Assembly: GCF_029784135.1 (NCBI RefSeq)
Contig: NC_073746.1
Location: forward strand, 75,011,542-75,075,541
Source of the DNA: Toxorhynchites rutilus septentrionalis
Taxonomy: Eukaryota > Arthropoda > Insecta > Diptera > Culicidae
Direction of reading: 5' to 3'
Length of the DNA stretch: 64,000 nt
Part shown: piece after piece, positions 31,622 to 43,330 of the stretch
Position numbering within the stretch: position 1 is the stretch's first letter
Layout: each line of letters begins with the position of its first letter
Position numbers and translations under genes: made by a program
Notes under the pieces: model-generated
The model's input: only the letters and a program-made list of their open reading frames with translations
Database searches by the model: none
What the model was told of the DNA's origin: nothing

Positions 31622-32084
31622 CAAAATATATATTTTATTAAGGCTCATATGGCGTTAGCCTATCGGGGCCGGGAGTTCAATATTTTGACAATGTTTGCTT
31701 ACAACTATGTTAGTAATATGTAACCGATTACTCGCGATTAGCTCGAGGTTAGTATTACAAGTGTTCTCATAATTGGGATGTTGTCTTCAGTGCTCTGTAC
31801 GTGTGCCCGACATGGGATACTTCCTATTGGGATGCAGCTGACCGTTAATCAGCAGCGACCCCCTAGTCTGCACCCCATATCTAGCGTGGTGCGTCTTTTT
31901 CGACTCGAGGAATCCAGGATAGAATGATCACTAGCCGGCGCAATCATCAGCTCGTGTAGAGTTGTCATGAGCGGTACAACCTTTGGCTCTTGTTGAATCA
32001 TCAGTGGACTGCACAACCTTCGGCCCGTGTATCTGTAAAGAGTGTGTGTATGTATTGCCGCGACTAAGTAAAAGTTTATAGATC
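31622..32084 (-). mobile_element. LINE 3' UTR insertion (I/Loner-type family)
   Basis: Reverse complement of the 3' UTR at about 13580-14000 (shared CGCGACTAAGTAAAAGTTTA, CTCATGACAACTCTACACGA, TATGAGCCTTAATAAAATAT-type end). It is flanked by GTTCATGCAC at 31612-31621 and 32085-32094. Copy 1 of the hAT-like element has the single uninterrupted site (about 11670-11685). Extreme 5' truncation leaves no coding sequence. Confidence 0.9.
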
Positions 32085-32537
32085 GTTCATGCACATTTTG
32101 CAAGTCTGATTAAATAATCCTTGGTTTCGTTCAAAGAAAACATTCTCTGAATAGAAAGAAGCTTTCTATTTTTTTTTTGCGTGCATGTTGGCAATTAAAG
32201 TCTGGGGAGTCGACTGCATAGCGGGCGACGTCGTACAAATGCTGACCAAAAAAATAAATACCCAAAAATTTGTTTTAGATGCAACCTTCAGCGGCACACC
32301 GCAGAACCAGCAGAGAAATTTCAGCGGCTAAAACACACAAATTAATTTCTCGATGTTATCACAAACTGAATGAAGGAAAAAACTAAAAGCTACACTTACA
32401 CTGCACTACATATGCTATGTGTGCATGCGATTGTATCATCCTTTCTTCTCCTCTTCTCCGCTCGTTTTATAGCTCGGGTCGCGATCGTCGCGAACAAGCA
32501 GTATTGGCCATTTGTATTCAAAGATCCAGCCAAAATT

Positions 32538-32578
32538 GTTGCTCCCGTGGTCGAGTGGTTAGCGTCACGCCTAACATG
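32538..32578 (+). repeat. Fragment of SINE tRNA head inside hAT-like copy 2
   Basis: GCTCCCGTGGTCGAGTGGTT, then AGCGTCACGCCTAAC. A box only; counterpart of 11197-11238. Confidence 0.65.
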
Positions 32579-33694
32579 TCACTGCTGTATAATTCAGTTT
32601 TAGTACTTGTTCAAATAGCTAATAATAGCGAATGTTACATGAATTCAATATATAAATTGATGCGTGCACTAAATAATGATATCAAATGTGAAAAACTCTC
32701 ATATCCATCGATGTTTATTTTGTTCAGAACAGAAAAAGAGGTTTATTTGATTTGCCCAATATTTTTGATGAAGCACCCATTGTCATGAAAGGAAAGCATT
32801 TTTTCCATGTCAACATACCAACACACCACGCGTTGAGTGGTGGTGGTGTGGTGTCCGATTCGCTTCTTCTACTCTACGCACTGCCGGTGCTTGGGGTGAA
32901 AATGCAAGAGAAACTGTACACCATGTTCGAACATCATGTGAAACATTGGGATTAAACATCGTATGTCCAAACATACCAAGAATACAAACATGTCACATTT
33001 TCTAACATAGGTACGAAAAAAACATGTTTGTACTCAAACACAAAACTGTGAACAGCAGTGGGACATGTTTATTCCGGACGCAGTGTTTTTTGTGAAACAT
33101 GGAAGACTGGTTTCAAGTATACCTAGGAATAGGTATACAGCGAGTCAAGTGACCCTTTATGAATAGTTAGTGAACAATAACTTACGAAACGTGACATACC
33201 ATATTTATCTTGTATATTTCGACATTTTCAGGATAACAATTATTAGCTAAATAATTAAATCATAATTTTTGACACGCAAAATAGCACTGTAGCATGGAAT
33301 GGTTACTGTTAGCTCGCTTGGATAGTCAGCAATACAATTAATTCAAATCATTCACTATTCCTTCACAAATACAACAAAATATATGAAGCAATTGCAAAAA
33401 TGTGTAATGCAATAGTTTTATATCACAACCACATATAAAAATCTTTCTGATATCATATGAATGTTTGCACGGGTCAAATGACCCGTTGCGGTAGTTAGGG
33501 CAGATTACATATATTTTTCAGTGAAAAAAATAACAAGAGAGGAGTAAACACTGAAAAATACATTCGATGTATGTTTTATGAAAAGTAGTGTAGACAAAGT
33601 ATGTTGTGACAATGTAATTTGCAAGAAAATTTTGACTAAAAGTTTAAAATGGGTAATTTGACCCTTCGTGATAGGTTTAGTGTTAATAAAATTC

Positions 33695-33935
33695 CTTGAT
33701 ACACCAATATAAAATGCACTTTCAGTATTTTTTACAAATTTTTATCTCGAAGCTATCGAGAACAACGTGAAAAACATTGAAATGTAACGTACATCACGTG
33801 CAGAACCTCATAGAGGTTCAAAAAAATAGTCAAATTTTGTTATTTAGTACCCTATAAAAAATTTTTCATAGAGCGGATGATTTGGTCTGGGGCACTTTTT
33901 ACCTGCATACCCAACCAAGCCCTTTATCTCCGTAA
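33695..33935 (-). repeat. Inverted repeat partner of 28548-28797
   Basis: GAACCTCATAGAGGTTC, TAGTACCCTATAAAAAAT and GATGATTTGGTCTGGGGCAC correspond to the plus-strand copy 5 kb upstream. Confidence 0.7.
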
Positions 33936-34029
33936 ACAAATTTGAACCTACCCTAACTTTTTATCAGCTCAAATGTAAAAGTGGTGGAACATGATAGCAA
34001 ATACGGTTACCAGCAGTACTGTGCAGAAA

Positions 34030-34555
34030 ATGATGGGATGAGATTAACAGTAGGAGAATTTTGTTTGGGGACAGGATGCTGTTGATTTGATAGACTATTA
34101 AAGATTGTTCCAACAGACATATTTAAAACATGGTTCTCATGTTTCTTTTTTGTGTTGGCTATCTAACATCAGTTATGAACAAACAAATAGAAACTCTCCT
34201 GATAATTTTGAGGTAAATAGTTTTTTGTAATGTAACTGAAAAAAAACGATAATATTTTTAAAAAAATAATTAGAAAAATGAATAAATGAGCGGAGATATC
34301 GAACTCCAAATATTTGACTATGCTATAAATCCAATTGAAGAATTACAAAACTTCAATCTAAAAATCAATTTTTGTTTGATTTCTTGTGTTTTATCTCTTC
34401 TCCAGTATAAAAACAGGAGATATGGGTGTTCTTAACATCTCCAATGACGTTTCGTGTTAAACTATTAGCTCATCAACAAAAGAAAAACGAAGTTACCTGC
34501 CCAAAATAAGCAGTTTAGCAGTGCATATTTGCTCTCAGAGTTACACCAAAAAACA
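34030..34555 (+). repeat. Inverted repeat, left arm
   Basis: About 530 bp matching 35965-36535 in reverse (AGCGGAGATATCGAACTCCA, CAGGAGATATGGGTGTTCTT, CCTGCCCAAAATAAGCAGTT). The two may be independent copies of one element in opposite orientation. Confidence 0.8.
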
Positions 34556-35964
34556 AATTCATCTGAACAGCTGACGAATGATTTTCATGTACTTTTTTAT
34601 TAAATTTCATTGAAAACCTAAAAAATGACATCCTTCCCTTTTTTGTACGTTATTGCTATGCTGAGAAATGTCCTACTTTATGCCGCCAAATTATAACTGG
34701 ATCAGGCTTTAGACCGACGACAAATTAAACGGTCTCTGAAAACAGACACAAACAAGTCCTGCATCATGCATTAATCACGTATCGATAGCCGTATAATTAC
34801 ACCTTCTAATCACAACCTATCATACACCCGCCATCTCACCAACTACCGGTCAGCACAATCAGCTTCCCGAATTTGCGCCACGTCATCTTCTCTCCGACGA
34901 ACCGAAGATGCATGTTCCAAAACATTGATCATGCTCCTGGCCGGTCGTTCCGCCGGTGGGCAGCAGCAATATGTGGTGGGCGCTAAAAGATATCAAATTC
35001 ATGACCTTTTAGCCTCGTTTCATAAATTACAAGCCGGTGTGTTAATGTGGTGCGCTTCAAACGCTACGCTACGGAAGGTGTGCCCGCATCGGACGAAACT
35101 CTTCGGGTGTATCCTGTCCGGGCACTTCCAAGGGGTTAACCGCAGCCGCACCAGGCGCTCTCTAATAATATGATTACATACTTATATTCGTTTTCGAAAA
35201 ACGATTCCAATATGCCTAATGTGGCTCTCGCTCCTCCTCCACCCACCCAACATTACGGGGAAAGGTGGGCCCGAGATGGAATGGAAAGAAAAACGCCATA
35301 CAAAACAACAAGCTGTTTATCCATATTCCACCTTCAAAACTCATAATCACCTGCCCCCGGTAAATGGTAAATCGTGGTGTGCGCTCGTCTCGTTCCACTC
35401 GTAAACGCAGCACACATTCCGCCAGGGTGGCTGCTCGAGAGTCACACACATTTAGCCGTTTCGACTCAATATCTTCAAAAGTGGAGAATTTATTATGATT
35501 CGATGATTTGTTTAAATTAGATATGATGAGGCTGAAATTTCTAGAGGCGGACTTCTAATATGGCACGCTATGGAATCCACTGCACGCATGCTGGCTAGCC
35601 GCTGCTGCTCGACTCATCTCCATACTCTTCCTCCTCCTCCTCCTCCTCCTGTTTCTGCGCGCTCAGGACGATGATTTACGATCGATAAACCTGTAATCAA
35701 ACAAAGGTGTAAATTTGACATTTCGGGGTCTGCGTTTCGCTGTTTGCGCTCATAAAATACGCGGGCTAATAGAGCATTTGGTTCACAGCAGTCCTGCCAA
35801 GTGTTGACCTAGGAATGGAAAGGCTTCGCACTCACACGGCTGATTGGTGAGATTATTTCTCGTTTGTCGAAAACGAACACATTCGGACTATCAGTGTCTA
35901 AATATTGACTGAGTTTTTCACCTAATTTTTGACAAGTTTGAGACATCCACTTTGGTAGGGTGTT
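34556..35964. other. Low-copy-looking sequence between inverted repeats
   Basis: Higher GC and ordinary complexity around 34800-35450. No domain was recognised in any frame. (CTC)n lies at 35628-35652. Confidence 0.4.
35628..35652. repeat. (CTC)n microsatellite
   Basis: Eight consecutive CTC-type triplets. Confidence 0.9.
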
Positions 35965-36535
35965 ATTCTGAGAGCAAATATGCACTGCTAAACTGCTTAT
36001 TTTGGGCAGGTAACTTCGTTTTTCTTTTGTTGATGAGGTAATAGTTTAACACGAAACGTTATTGGATATGGTCAGAACACCCATATCTCCTGTTTTTATA
36101 CTGGAGAAGAGATAAAACACAAGAAATCAAACAAAAATTGGTTTTTAGATGTTATCATTCTATTTGATTAGCAATTTAGTAGATTTACTTTAATTTTAAC
36201 AACCCTTCAACACTCAAGTTTTGTAATTCTTCAATTGGATAGCATGGTCAAATATTTGGAGTTCGATATCTCCGCTCATTTATTCATGTTTCTAATTATT
36301 TTTTAAAAAATATTTTCGTATTTTTTTCCAGTTACCTTACAAAAACTATTTACCTCAAAATCATCAGGAGAGTTTCTATTTGTTTGTTCATAATTGACGT
36401 AACACATAGCCAACAAAAAAAACATTAAAAACCATGTTTTAAATATGTCTGTTTGAGCAGCCTATAATAGTCTATCAAATCTGCAGCATCCTATCCTCCA
36501 AAGAAAAATTCTCCTTCTGTTAATCTCATCTTCTA
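35965..36535 (-). repeat. Inverted repeat, right arm
   Basis: Reverse complement of 34030-34555, with about 50 extra bases near 36150-36200 (AGCAATTTAGTAGATTTACT). Confidence 0.8.
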
Positions 36536-37104
36536 ATGCGTAGCACAATGTACCGAAATTTAAAACTAGCTACGACTAGTGCAAGTGCAAGATCCGGACC
36601 ACTAGGCGCAGCCTCTTTTACACCACATCTGATCCACAAAATAGTTCGAACGTTTTCATTCGAAATGGAAAATATCGAAAATTTCAAATATTCAGTTCGT
36701 TTTCCGCATAAATAATTCCAACGGTTTTCGCCTGATCAGTGTCCTACATTGAAAGATTATTTGAATTACTACATTTTCTCTACATAGTACTGTAATTTTT
36801 AGATTTTCCCCGACATGTTGGAAATTTTTAAACGGCAAAATAATATAACTTAAAGACATCGATTATTTTTACTAACTATACAGTGCGTGAAGTTTTTTGA
36901 ATTATTAGATATTTGAAATGTTTGGGTGCTATAAACTAGATTTTCAAAATATAGAAACAGCCTTTATAAGAGATTTGGGCATCAATGAAATTTCACTATT
37001 GAATGTCCCCGTCCAATTATCAACAGTTATTTTGAAATATGGAAACACATTTTCGGAGTAGAAGTTCTTATAAGCACACCTCATTAAAACAAGAACTAAT
37101 AGAT
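36536..37104. other. AT-rich interval, no gene recognised
   Basis: Nothing recognised. It could include the 3' flank of the Tc1 relic that follows. Confidence 0.3.
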
Positions 37105-38740
37105 TCAATGTTTGGTTGGCTTTCCATTTTTCAGAAACGTTCCATTAATTCGATTTGGCATTAACTCAATCAGATTATCCAGCATTCTTTGGGGAATTTC
37201 ATTCCACTTATCTCTAACACATGTCTGCAGCTTACGAACTGTTCCAAATCATAATGTAAATTTCTCTTGCCCGAATCCCCCAAATGTTCTCATAAGGATT
37301 TAAGTCCGGGTTACGAGCTGTGGTCAGCACAAAACCTGAATGTTTCTCTCGGAAAACCATGATAACAACTTCTTGCTGACGTGAATGACCACATTATCTT
37401 GCTGGAAGATGAAGCTGTCGTTAATTACGGCTCACAGTGGTCCCTCAGAAATTCTAGGCGGCATTAAATAGAAAAATGAATGAAAATGCCTTGAAATTTG
37501 GTGTACGGGGGTTTTCGAAAGTGCTGAATCTATTTCTGAGTCATTTTGGTTATGAACTCCAAAACAAGGGCTGAGGAAGGGGGTAAAATTTGAAAATTTC
37601 GAAAAAAAAAACACGTGTGGGGTGTCTAAATATATGTTTTCAAACTTCCTGAAAACTTTTTTAATATTCTTTTTACCCAAAACCCAAAAGGGGGTGCAGG
37701 GGGAGGGGATAAAATTTAAAAGAAATCGAAAAATACGTGTGGGGTATCAAAATATTTATGGCATTTTTTCGCAAAGTGGTCAGAAGTGGCCAGAAGTCAT
37801 AATAGGAAAGCGTAGAGAGGACCCTAAGGAAGACATTTTGTTTTAAACATTTTTGGAGGTATTTGGAGATTTTTTGTAGGTCTACTTTTGTATAAATTCA
37901 ATGTGGAAAATGTACTTATTTTCAAACACTCATTTCACAGCTTCAACATTTTTCAAACTAAAAAGGAATACAAATTCGAAATCAGCATAAAATTCTCTAT
38001 CCAGAGTATTTTGTAGCACTTGTGCAAAATTTCAAAAACATGCGTGTTTATCGCCGCACTGGTTCACTGCACCAAACACTACGTTACCACGTCGTTATCG
38101 CAACGAAAACCGTCACGGACACTGCTGCCATATGTGATACTAGATGCCTTGAAGGTTATAGAACAAAACTAGACCATGCATTCGGTCAGGCATTGTTGTT
38201 CATTTTTCTATTTAATGCCACCTAGAATTTCCGAGGGACCAGTGTGCGTCTTCGGTAAACGATATCAGTACACTGTCCAGCAATTCCAAATAGGTTTCCG
38301 AATTTATTCTTGTCGAAATGGTTGCAATAGGCGTTATTCCTCTTCTTAAAAAAGTGGTCCATACCATGAGCCTGCCTCATCCAAAGTTCCTGCTCAATTT
38401 CACCTGAGAATTTTTTCAAAGATCATGCCAGAACACTCGTAGCCATTTGGGCCATCAAAAATGAATTTCGGAAAAAAAATCACCTCATCCCACTCCGTTT
38501 TCCAGTTCATGTATAGTTTCGTAAATTCAAATTTCTCCGGTACATGCCTTGGGGTAAGGTTAGGTTTCTTTAACCACTATTTCCCATGTCCCACCTTGCT
38601 ATGAAATCGGCCAACTTCCAACCTCTTGCATAGGATTAAATCACAATCCAAATCATAAGAATAGAACGCACGTCTGAATATTTGGCTATAACATTCTTCG
38701 AGAGTGTCACTGATTGTCTTTTCCAAAAATTACTTTTATA
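37105..38740 (-). pseudogene. Tc1-type transposase relic split by a MITE
   Basis: Minus-strand order: LTPRHVPEKFEFTKLYMNW, EVIFFPKFIFDGPNGYECSG (family form VIFSDEKKFNLDGPDG) near 38400-38520; then the MITE at 37436-38243; then AVINDSFIFQQDNVVIHVSK with the second catalytic Asp (about 37375-37430), NIQVL and a degenerate final acidic block (RTFGGFGQEKF), ending with DKWNEIPQRMLDNLIELMPN near 37130. The first catalytic SDE is mutated (FPK) and frames are broken. It is a different lineage from the Tc1 relic at 15.3 kb, which has LFGSD in place of LDGPDG. Confidence 0.8.
37436..38243. mobile_element. MITE with hAT-like ends inside the Tc1 relic
   Basis: Inverted ends of about 45 bp: CAGTGGTCCCTCAGAAATTC at 37436 and CACTGGTCCCTCGGAAATTC reading inward from 38243, continuing through GGCATTAAATAGAAAAATGA. 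The start CAGTGGTCCC resembles hAT termini, but no clear 8-bp duplication remains. The interior has the repeated phrase GTGTGGGGT (37614 and 37737). No ORF of note. Confidence 0.75.
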
Positions 38741-38818
38741 TTCCGATGGGGACCAAAGAAATGGCACTATAAGCTCCCAAGATTGACTGGGCTATTGAAG
38801 AAATATTCAGCCATTCAG

Positions 38819-39967
38819 TGAAAAGTGATAGTTTTGTTCTTTATCGCAAAACATTAGACCCGTATTTTTTTTTTTTTTTTTTTCATTAGGGTGACCATTT
38901 CCAATTTAGGGTTGTCTTAAAAATCAACTTTTTCCTCTTTTTTCCAAAAATGATTTTTTTTCAAAGATTCATAACCTCTGAACTACTAGACCGTTTCAAA
39001 CGATCGACATATCAAATTAAAGCCAATCACCTGGTGTTTTTTGAAAAAAATTAACCTGCAGAAAATTAGAATACTGTTCTCGTTATTGTTGATTGTATTC
39101 GTTTTTTATTGTTTTCATAGTCTCAGGAGCAAGAGAGCTATATTTTTTAATATTTTTTCAGAAAAGCTGAGGATTTTGCACATAACATATGTCAAAACCA
39201 GAGAGGCGTTTTTTTTTCGTTTTTGAGTTATGAATTTTCAAAGTTAACCGATAGTCTAAAAAAATGTTTTTTCCAAAAATGAATTTGTTCAAAAATTTAT
39301 TACTTTTGTACTACTGGACCGATTCAGATTTTTGAAATACGAGATTTGCCAATTAATTGAATTCTAGTCGCATACATCCAGTCTAGTCGTATAGAAATAT
39401 TAAACGAAGACTGAAAACATGTTAAATTTGAAAAAATATAACATAAAAACGAAAAATAACACATCTCTGATTTTTGGATATGTTATGTAAAAAACTTCAG
39501 CTTTCAAGAAAAAATATAAAAAAATATAGCATCCTTGGTCCCGAAACCATGTAAACTAGAGAAAACTAATACAATAAAAAATTACGAAATCAAAATCCAT
39601 TTTTTTTCGCAAGTCTAATACTTCAAAAAAAACTATCTAATTGGCTTTAATTTTATGTGTCGATCATCTGAATCGGTCAAGTAGATCGAAAGTTATAAAT
39701 TTTTGTGTTGGAAAAAGAGGAAAAAATTGATTTTTAGAACCATTGGTAAACTTTGAAAAATCATAACTCAAAAACGAAAAAAACGCCCCTCTGGTTTCGA
39801 CATATGTTATGTGAAAAATCCTCAGCTTTCAAAAAAAATATATAAAAAAAATATAGCGCCTTTGGTCTCGAGGCTATGAAAACCAAAAAAAATACAATCA
39901 ATAATAACGAGAGCAGAATTCAAACTTTCTGCAGGCATAGTATCTATATATATATATATATATATAT

Positions 39968-40032
<65 letters not shown>

Positions 40033-40233
40033 TAGCTGATTGGCTTTGATTTGATATGTCGATCATCTGAATCGATCTAGTAGTTCAAAAGTTGTGAATT
40101 TTTGAAAAAAATCATATTTGGAATAAAGAGGAAAAAGTTGATTTTTCGGACAACCCTAAAATGTCACCCTAATGAAAAAATAAAAAAATAAGGGTCAAAT
40201 TTTTTGCGATAAAGAACAAAACTACCAATTTTC
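38819..40233. mobile_element. Long-TIR element made of CGATCATCTGAATCGGTCCA units
   Basis: The left end (TAGTTTTGTTCTTTATCGCA, then CATTAGGGTGAC and TTTAGGGTTGTC) is matched in reverse at the right (to about 40230), giving inverted ends of more than 100 bp with a variable T run. The interior holds several diverged copies of a unit around GATCATCTGAATCGGTC and GATATGTTATGTGAAAAA, plus a TA tract. No transposase was recognised. Confidence 0.65.
39945..40026. repeat. (TA)n microsatellite
   Basis: About 80 bp of TA with one interruption (ATAGATAT). Confidence 0.95.
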
Positions 40234-43200
40234 ACGAAAATCTGAGAACCACTATATCGGTTTGGCATGGAATGGCTGTATTGAGGAATAAATACATGAA
40301 CAACCAATTGAAAGACGATTGTCTGAATAGTCAGAACTAAAACTATGTAAATTGATGTTATTACTTTGAGAAAATATTTCTGAATAATCTAATCGTCTAA
40401 CCGAATAAACTAAACCGTCAATCTTGAATCTGTCCTTTCCACCACGCAAATTACTTTGTGATGATTTCTAGTGCGCTTCGAATTTCAACTCCAAGTTTTG
40501 GGAAACCGATCACCTTAGCCACCATTGTAACCAGGTATTTTATAGAAATATCACATGAAAATGAATTTAATTATTTATGTTTCATCATTATCACTCACGT
40601 AAAAGACGTGTTAACCTGTGCATAAGTATAATCGATATGCACATATGCACGAGATAACAACAAAGCAATTATTTCCCTTGAAAGTTATATAACAGATTTT
40701 CAGTTTAATCTATCGACCTCTTTGAATGCAGATTTCGTTTCTGAACCAATTAATTGTGATAAAAACATTTGAATGTCCGGTCAGTTCGACTATATTTTTC
40801 TACAAGATTTACCCAAATCTAAAATTCCCATCACCAACTGACGCATATTGATGTGCAAACGAATTGCTGCTGATTTCCCACCGAAAAATAAGGTGACGGC
40901 CGTGAAATCAGGAATTTCCCATCCGCATCACATACTCACTCACCAACATTTCCATCCGACCAGTGCACCAGTTCCCCAAATACACAAATCAGCTCATCAT
41001 CAACCGCAAAGTAATTCTTCCTCGCCCTTTCCTGTTTAGATTGCATCACCGTATTTACTCAATTGTGTTTACCAATCGAAGTCGTAAAAAATGAAGTTTA
41101 AAAAAGGGGGAAAATAAGGGATCTTTTTACTATCACGTCATAAAGAAAGTCTTTTTTTATCAAACAAACTGGCAGCTCCTCCGACCACAACATCGTTCTG
41201 TTTAACCACCTTGCTTCTTTTGCGCATTTCAACATGTGTGGCCCACGATATGTCCGATAGCAGGAATGCACAGGAACGGAGGAAAAAACCACAGACGTGT
41301 AAATACGTGGAAGGAAGCATGTTCCTTATCACTTGACACTGGTGTTGGGTAGATACCGAGAAATCCTGCAGATCAACCATTTTTTCTGCAAGCAACTGTG
41401 CGTCATGATTCCATACGCAGCATGTGCAATTCCCCGCATCGAGCCAGGTTAACCCGACTTCCACCGAAGATATGTTCCTGTGATAAGAGCGTTCTAATCT
41501 AGACTGACAGATAAACATCACACCAAAGCAAAATATTGGACTGACTGGACAGACTCCTACGCAGCGGTGTTCCACACCTAACGGCCCTCTTAGCGTGTGC
41601 TGTCTCATCCCGGTACTAATAAGCATCAATCGAGATCTACCTGAGGCACAGCAATGGAATCCACAGTAGAGCGAGAGGACGAGAAACAAAGAATGAAAAC
41701 TTATCGATTTAATCTTCGGCTCGTTCAGGTTTTGTTTACCTCAAATTAGGATTTGTTTTACAAAACTGTTTAATTTTGGGTTCTGATATGCTGTTCCTAG
41801 AGGGAAGCGGAGCAAGGATGCGAGAGCTAATACAGTAATTTTCGTTTTCGTTTTTGTTCTCACTTCGGACACCCCGCAGATAAATTGGCGCCACCGCTTG
41901 CGGGTTCAACCTTCCAAGCTTCCTTCTTCTGGTGCCGAAATGGTTAATACGAGAAATAACATTATAATTTAAACATGTGCCACACGCCGAGAATGACTTC
42001 CCAAAAGCTCTTCAATCTGCACACGGTGTGCATTCCAGAGGCCTCACCCATAGGTACCGACCGAAAACGCACGCGTGCAATTCTTGGGCTCTTGTTTCCG
42101 AAACAATTTATGCAACCGATGAAAAGGTGTTTCGACAGCTCTCAATGCTATCACTGCCGCCACAGAAGCGATGCAATCAAAAGTGCTGTCTCATCTCGGC
42201 AGCATTGGCGATGGTGGTGATTTGGAAAAAGGAGCGCGGAATCGGAATAATAAACCAATTAACGGGGAATTGCACATTATTTCTGTATTCCAATGAATAG
42301 GTTGTTTTCCATAAAAGATCAATTAGTTCGATTGGGTTCAAAATAAGTTCTATGTTTCAGTAATGCAAGTCTAATTTCAATTTTACACATCCAAAACGAT
42401 TATTCTGAATGGGTTGGGATTGAGGTATAGATGTGTCATACTATGAGGGATTGAGCTATATATAACACGCCATAAGCTAAAATTATATTTATAACGATCG
42501 CTGCACATCGAGATTACATTCATTGTTCCGAACATGCTTAATTACTTAAATGTCACAATGCTAGTTCGTGACAAATTATCCATTCTTGGGCAATTATTAC
42601 TCAATGCTTTCACGATATTTTAGCACCAATCGATTTGGACACTTCCTAACAACCTATTGCAATATTGAAAATTATTAATCTTTCCATGGTTGAATTGTTG
42701 AAATAGCGTTGAAATCCAAATCCAAATCCAAAGAACTTGGTTGCACCACTCGGTAATGTGAATATTTAAAAACACTAAACATATTTCTCTGTGAACGAAT
42801 TGAGGCGTAGCATGGAGACTCGTCCTGTTGAAAGACCACATTTGGCTTAGATCGATATTCTTCCGTGACCTATGGAAGTACAGTACAGTAAACATGCTCC
42901 CGTTCATGAACAAGATTATCGGGTTTTTGCAATAAGAAATTTTAAAATCTACTTGCAGTGCTCAAAACGTAACTCTCGGATGCCCTGAGTTATCATCTGA
43001 TTTCTCTCCCGTGCTCGTGACTTAACACCACAGTCTCCCTTTATGATCCTTCATATTACGATCACTCATTCCATCCTCCTTAGCAGTGTTGAAAAAAAAT
43101 CATCTTCGCTAAGCTCAAATGCATAGATTTTCGGGCTAGCTAACATCGAAAACCTATATATTCCAAACGAAAATCAAAATGACAGATCCAGACAACCAGT

Positions 43201-43330
43201 GAATAGGAGCAAATGAACTTTTGTTCTTCGATATGTTTTGAAGTTTATTTTTCCACCCAGTGCGATTTCTTGCAAACTTCGTTTCATCGAACTCTGGCGT
43301 TTTTGTTCTCTAAATGGTCCAGCTTGTCTA
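40234..43330. other. Low-copy-looking sequence, no gene recognised
   Basis: The first 40 bp (GAACCACTATATCGGTTTGG, CATGGAATGGCTG) recur at about 60725-60768. The remainder shows no repeats from the window. A minus-strand frame at 41138-41689 (183 codons, Cys- and Ser-rich) is the longest, but it has no known domain and is overlapped by other frames, so it is not called a gene. CAAATC is repeated three times near 42718. Confidence 0.4.

Larger units (their letters stand above)
31300..33109 (+). mobile_element. Non-autonomous hAT-like element, copy 2
   Basis: CAGTCTTCC at 31300-31308 and GGAAGACTG at 33101-33109 are the inverted ends. GTTTCAAG at 31292-31299 and 33110-33117 is an exact 8-bp target duplication. 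The interior matches copy 1 in reverse over nearly the full length, including a 67-codon frame (32752-32955) that is also open in copy 1. It contains a LINE 3' UTR insertion absent from copy 1. Confidence 0.9.
31276..33682. mobile_element. piggyBac-like MITE carrying nested insertions
   Basis: The ends are CACTAAACCT (31276) and AGGTTTAGTG (to 33682), each flanked by TTAA (31272-31275 and 33683-33686). TTAA is the piggyBac target duplication. Without the hAT-like element the MITE is about 600 bp. An internal GGGTCAAATGACCC palindrome is at 33473-33486. No coding capacity. Confidence 0.7.

Noticed and set aside
41138..41689. 183-codon frame on the minus strand
   Set aside because: Longest unassigned frame, but no recognisable domain, odd composition (Cys/Ser-rich) and overlapping frames on the other strand. 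Likely chance.
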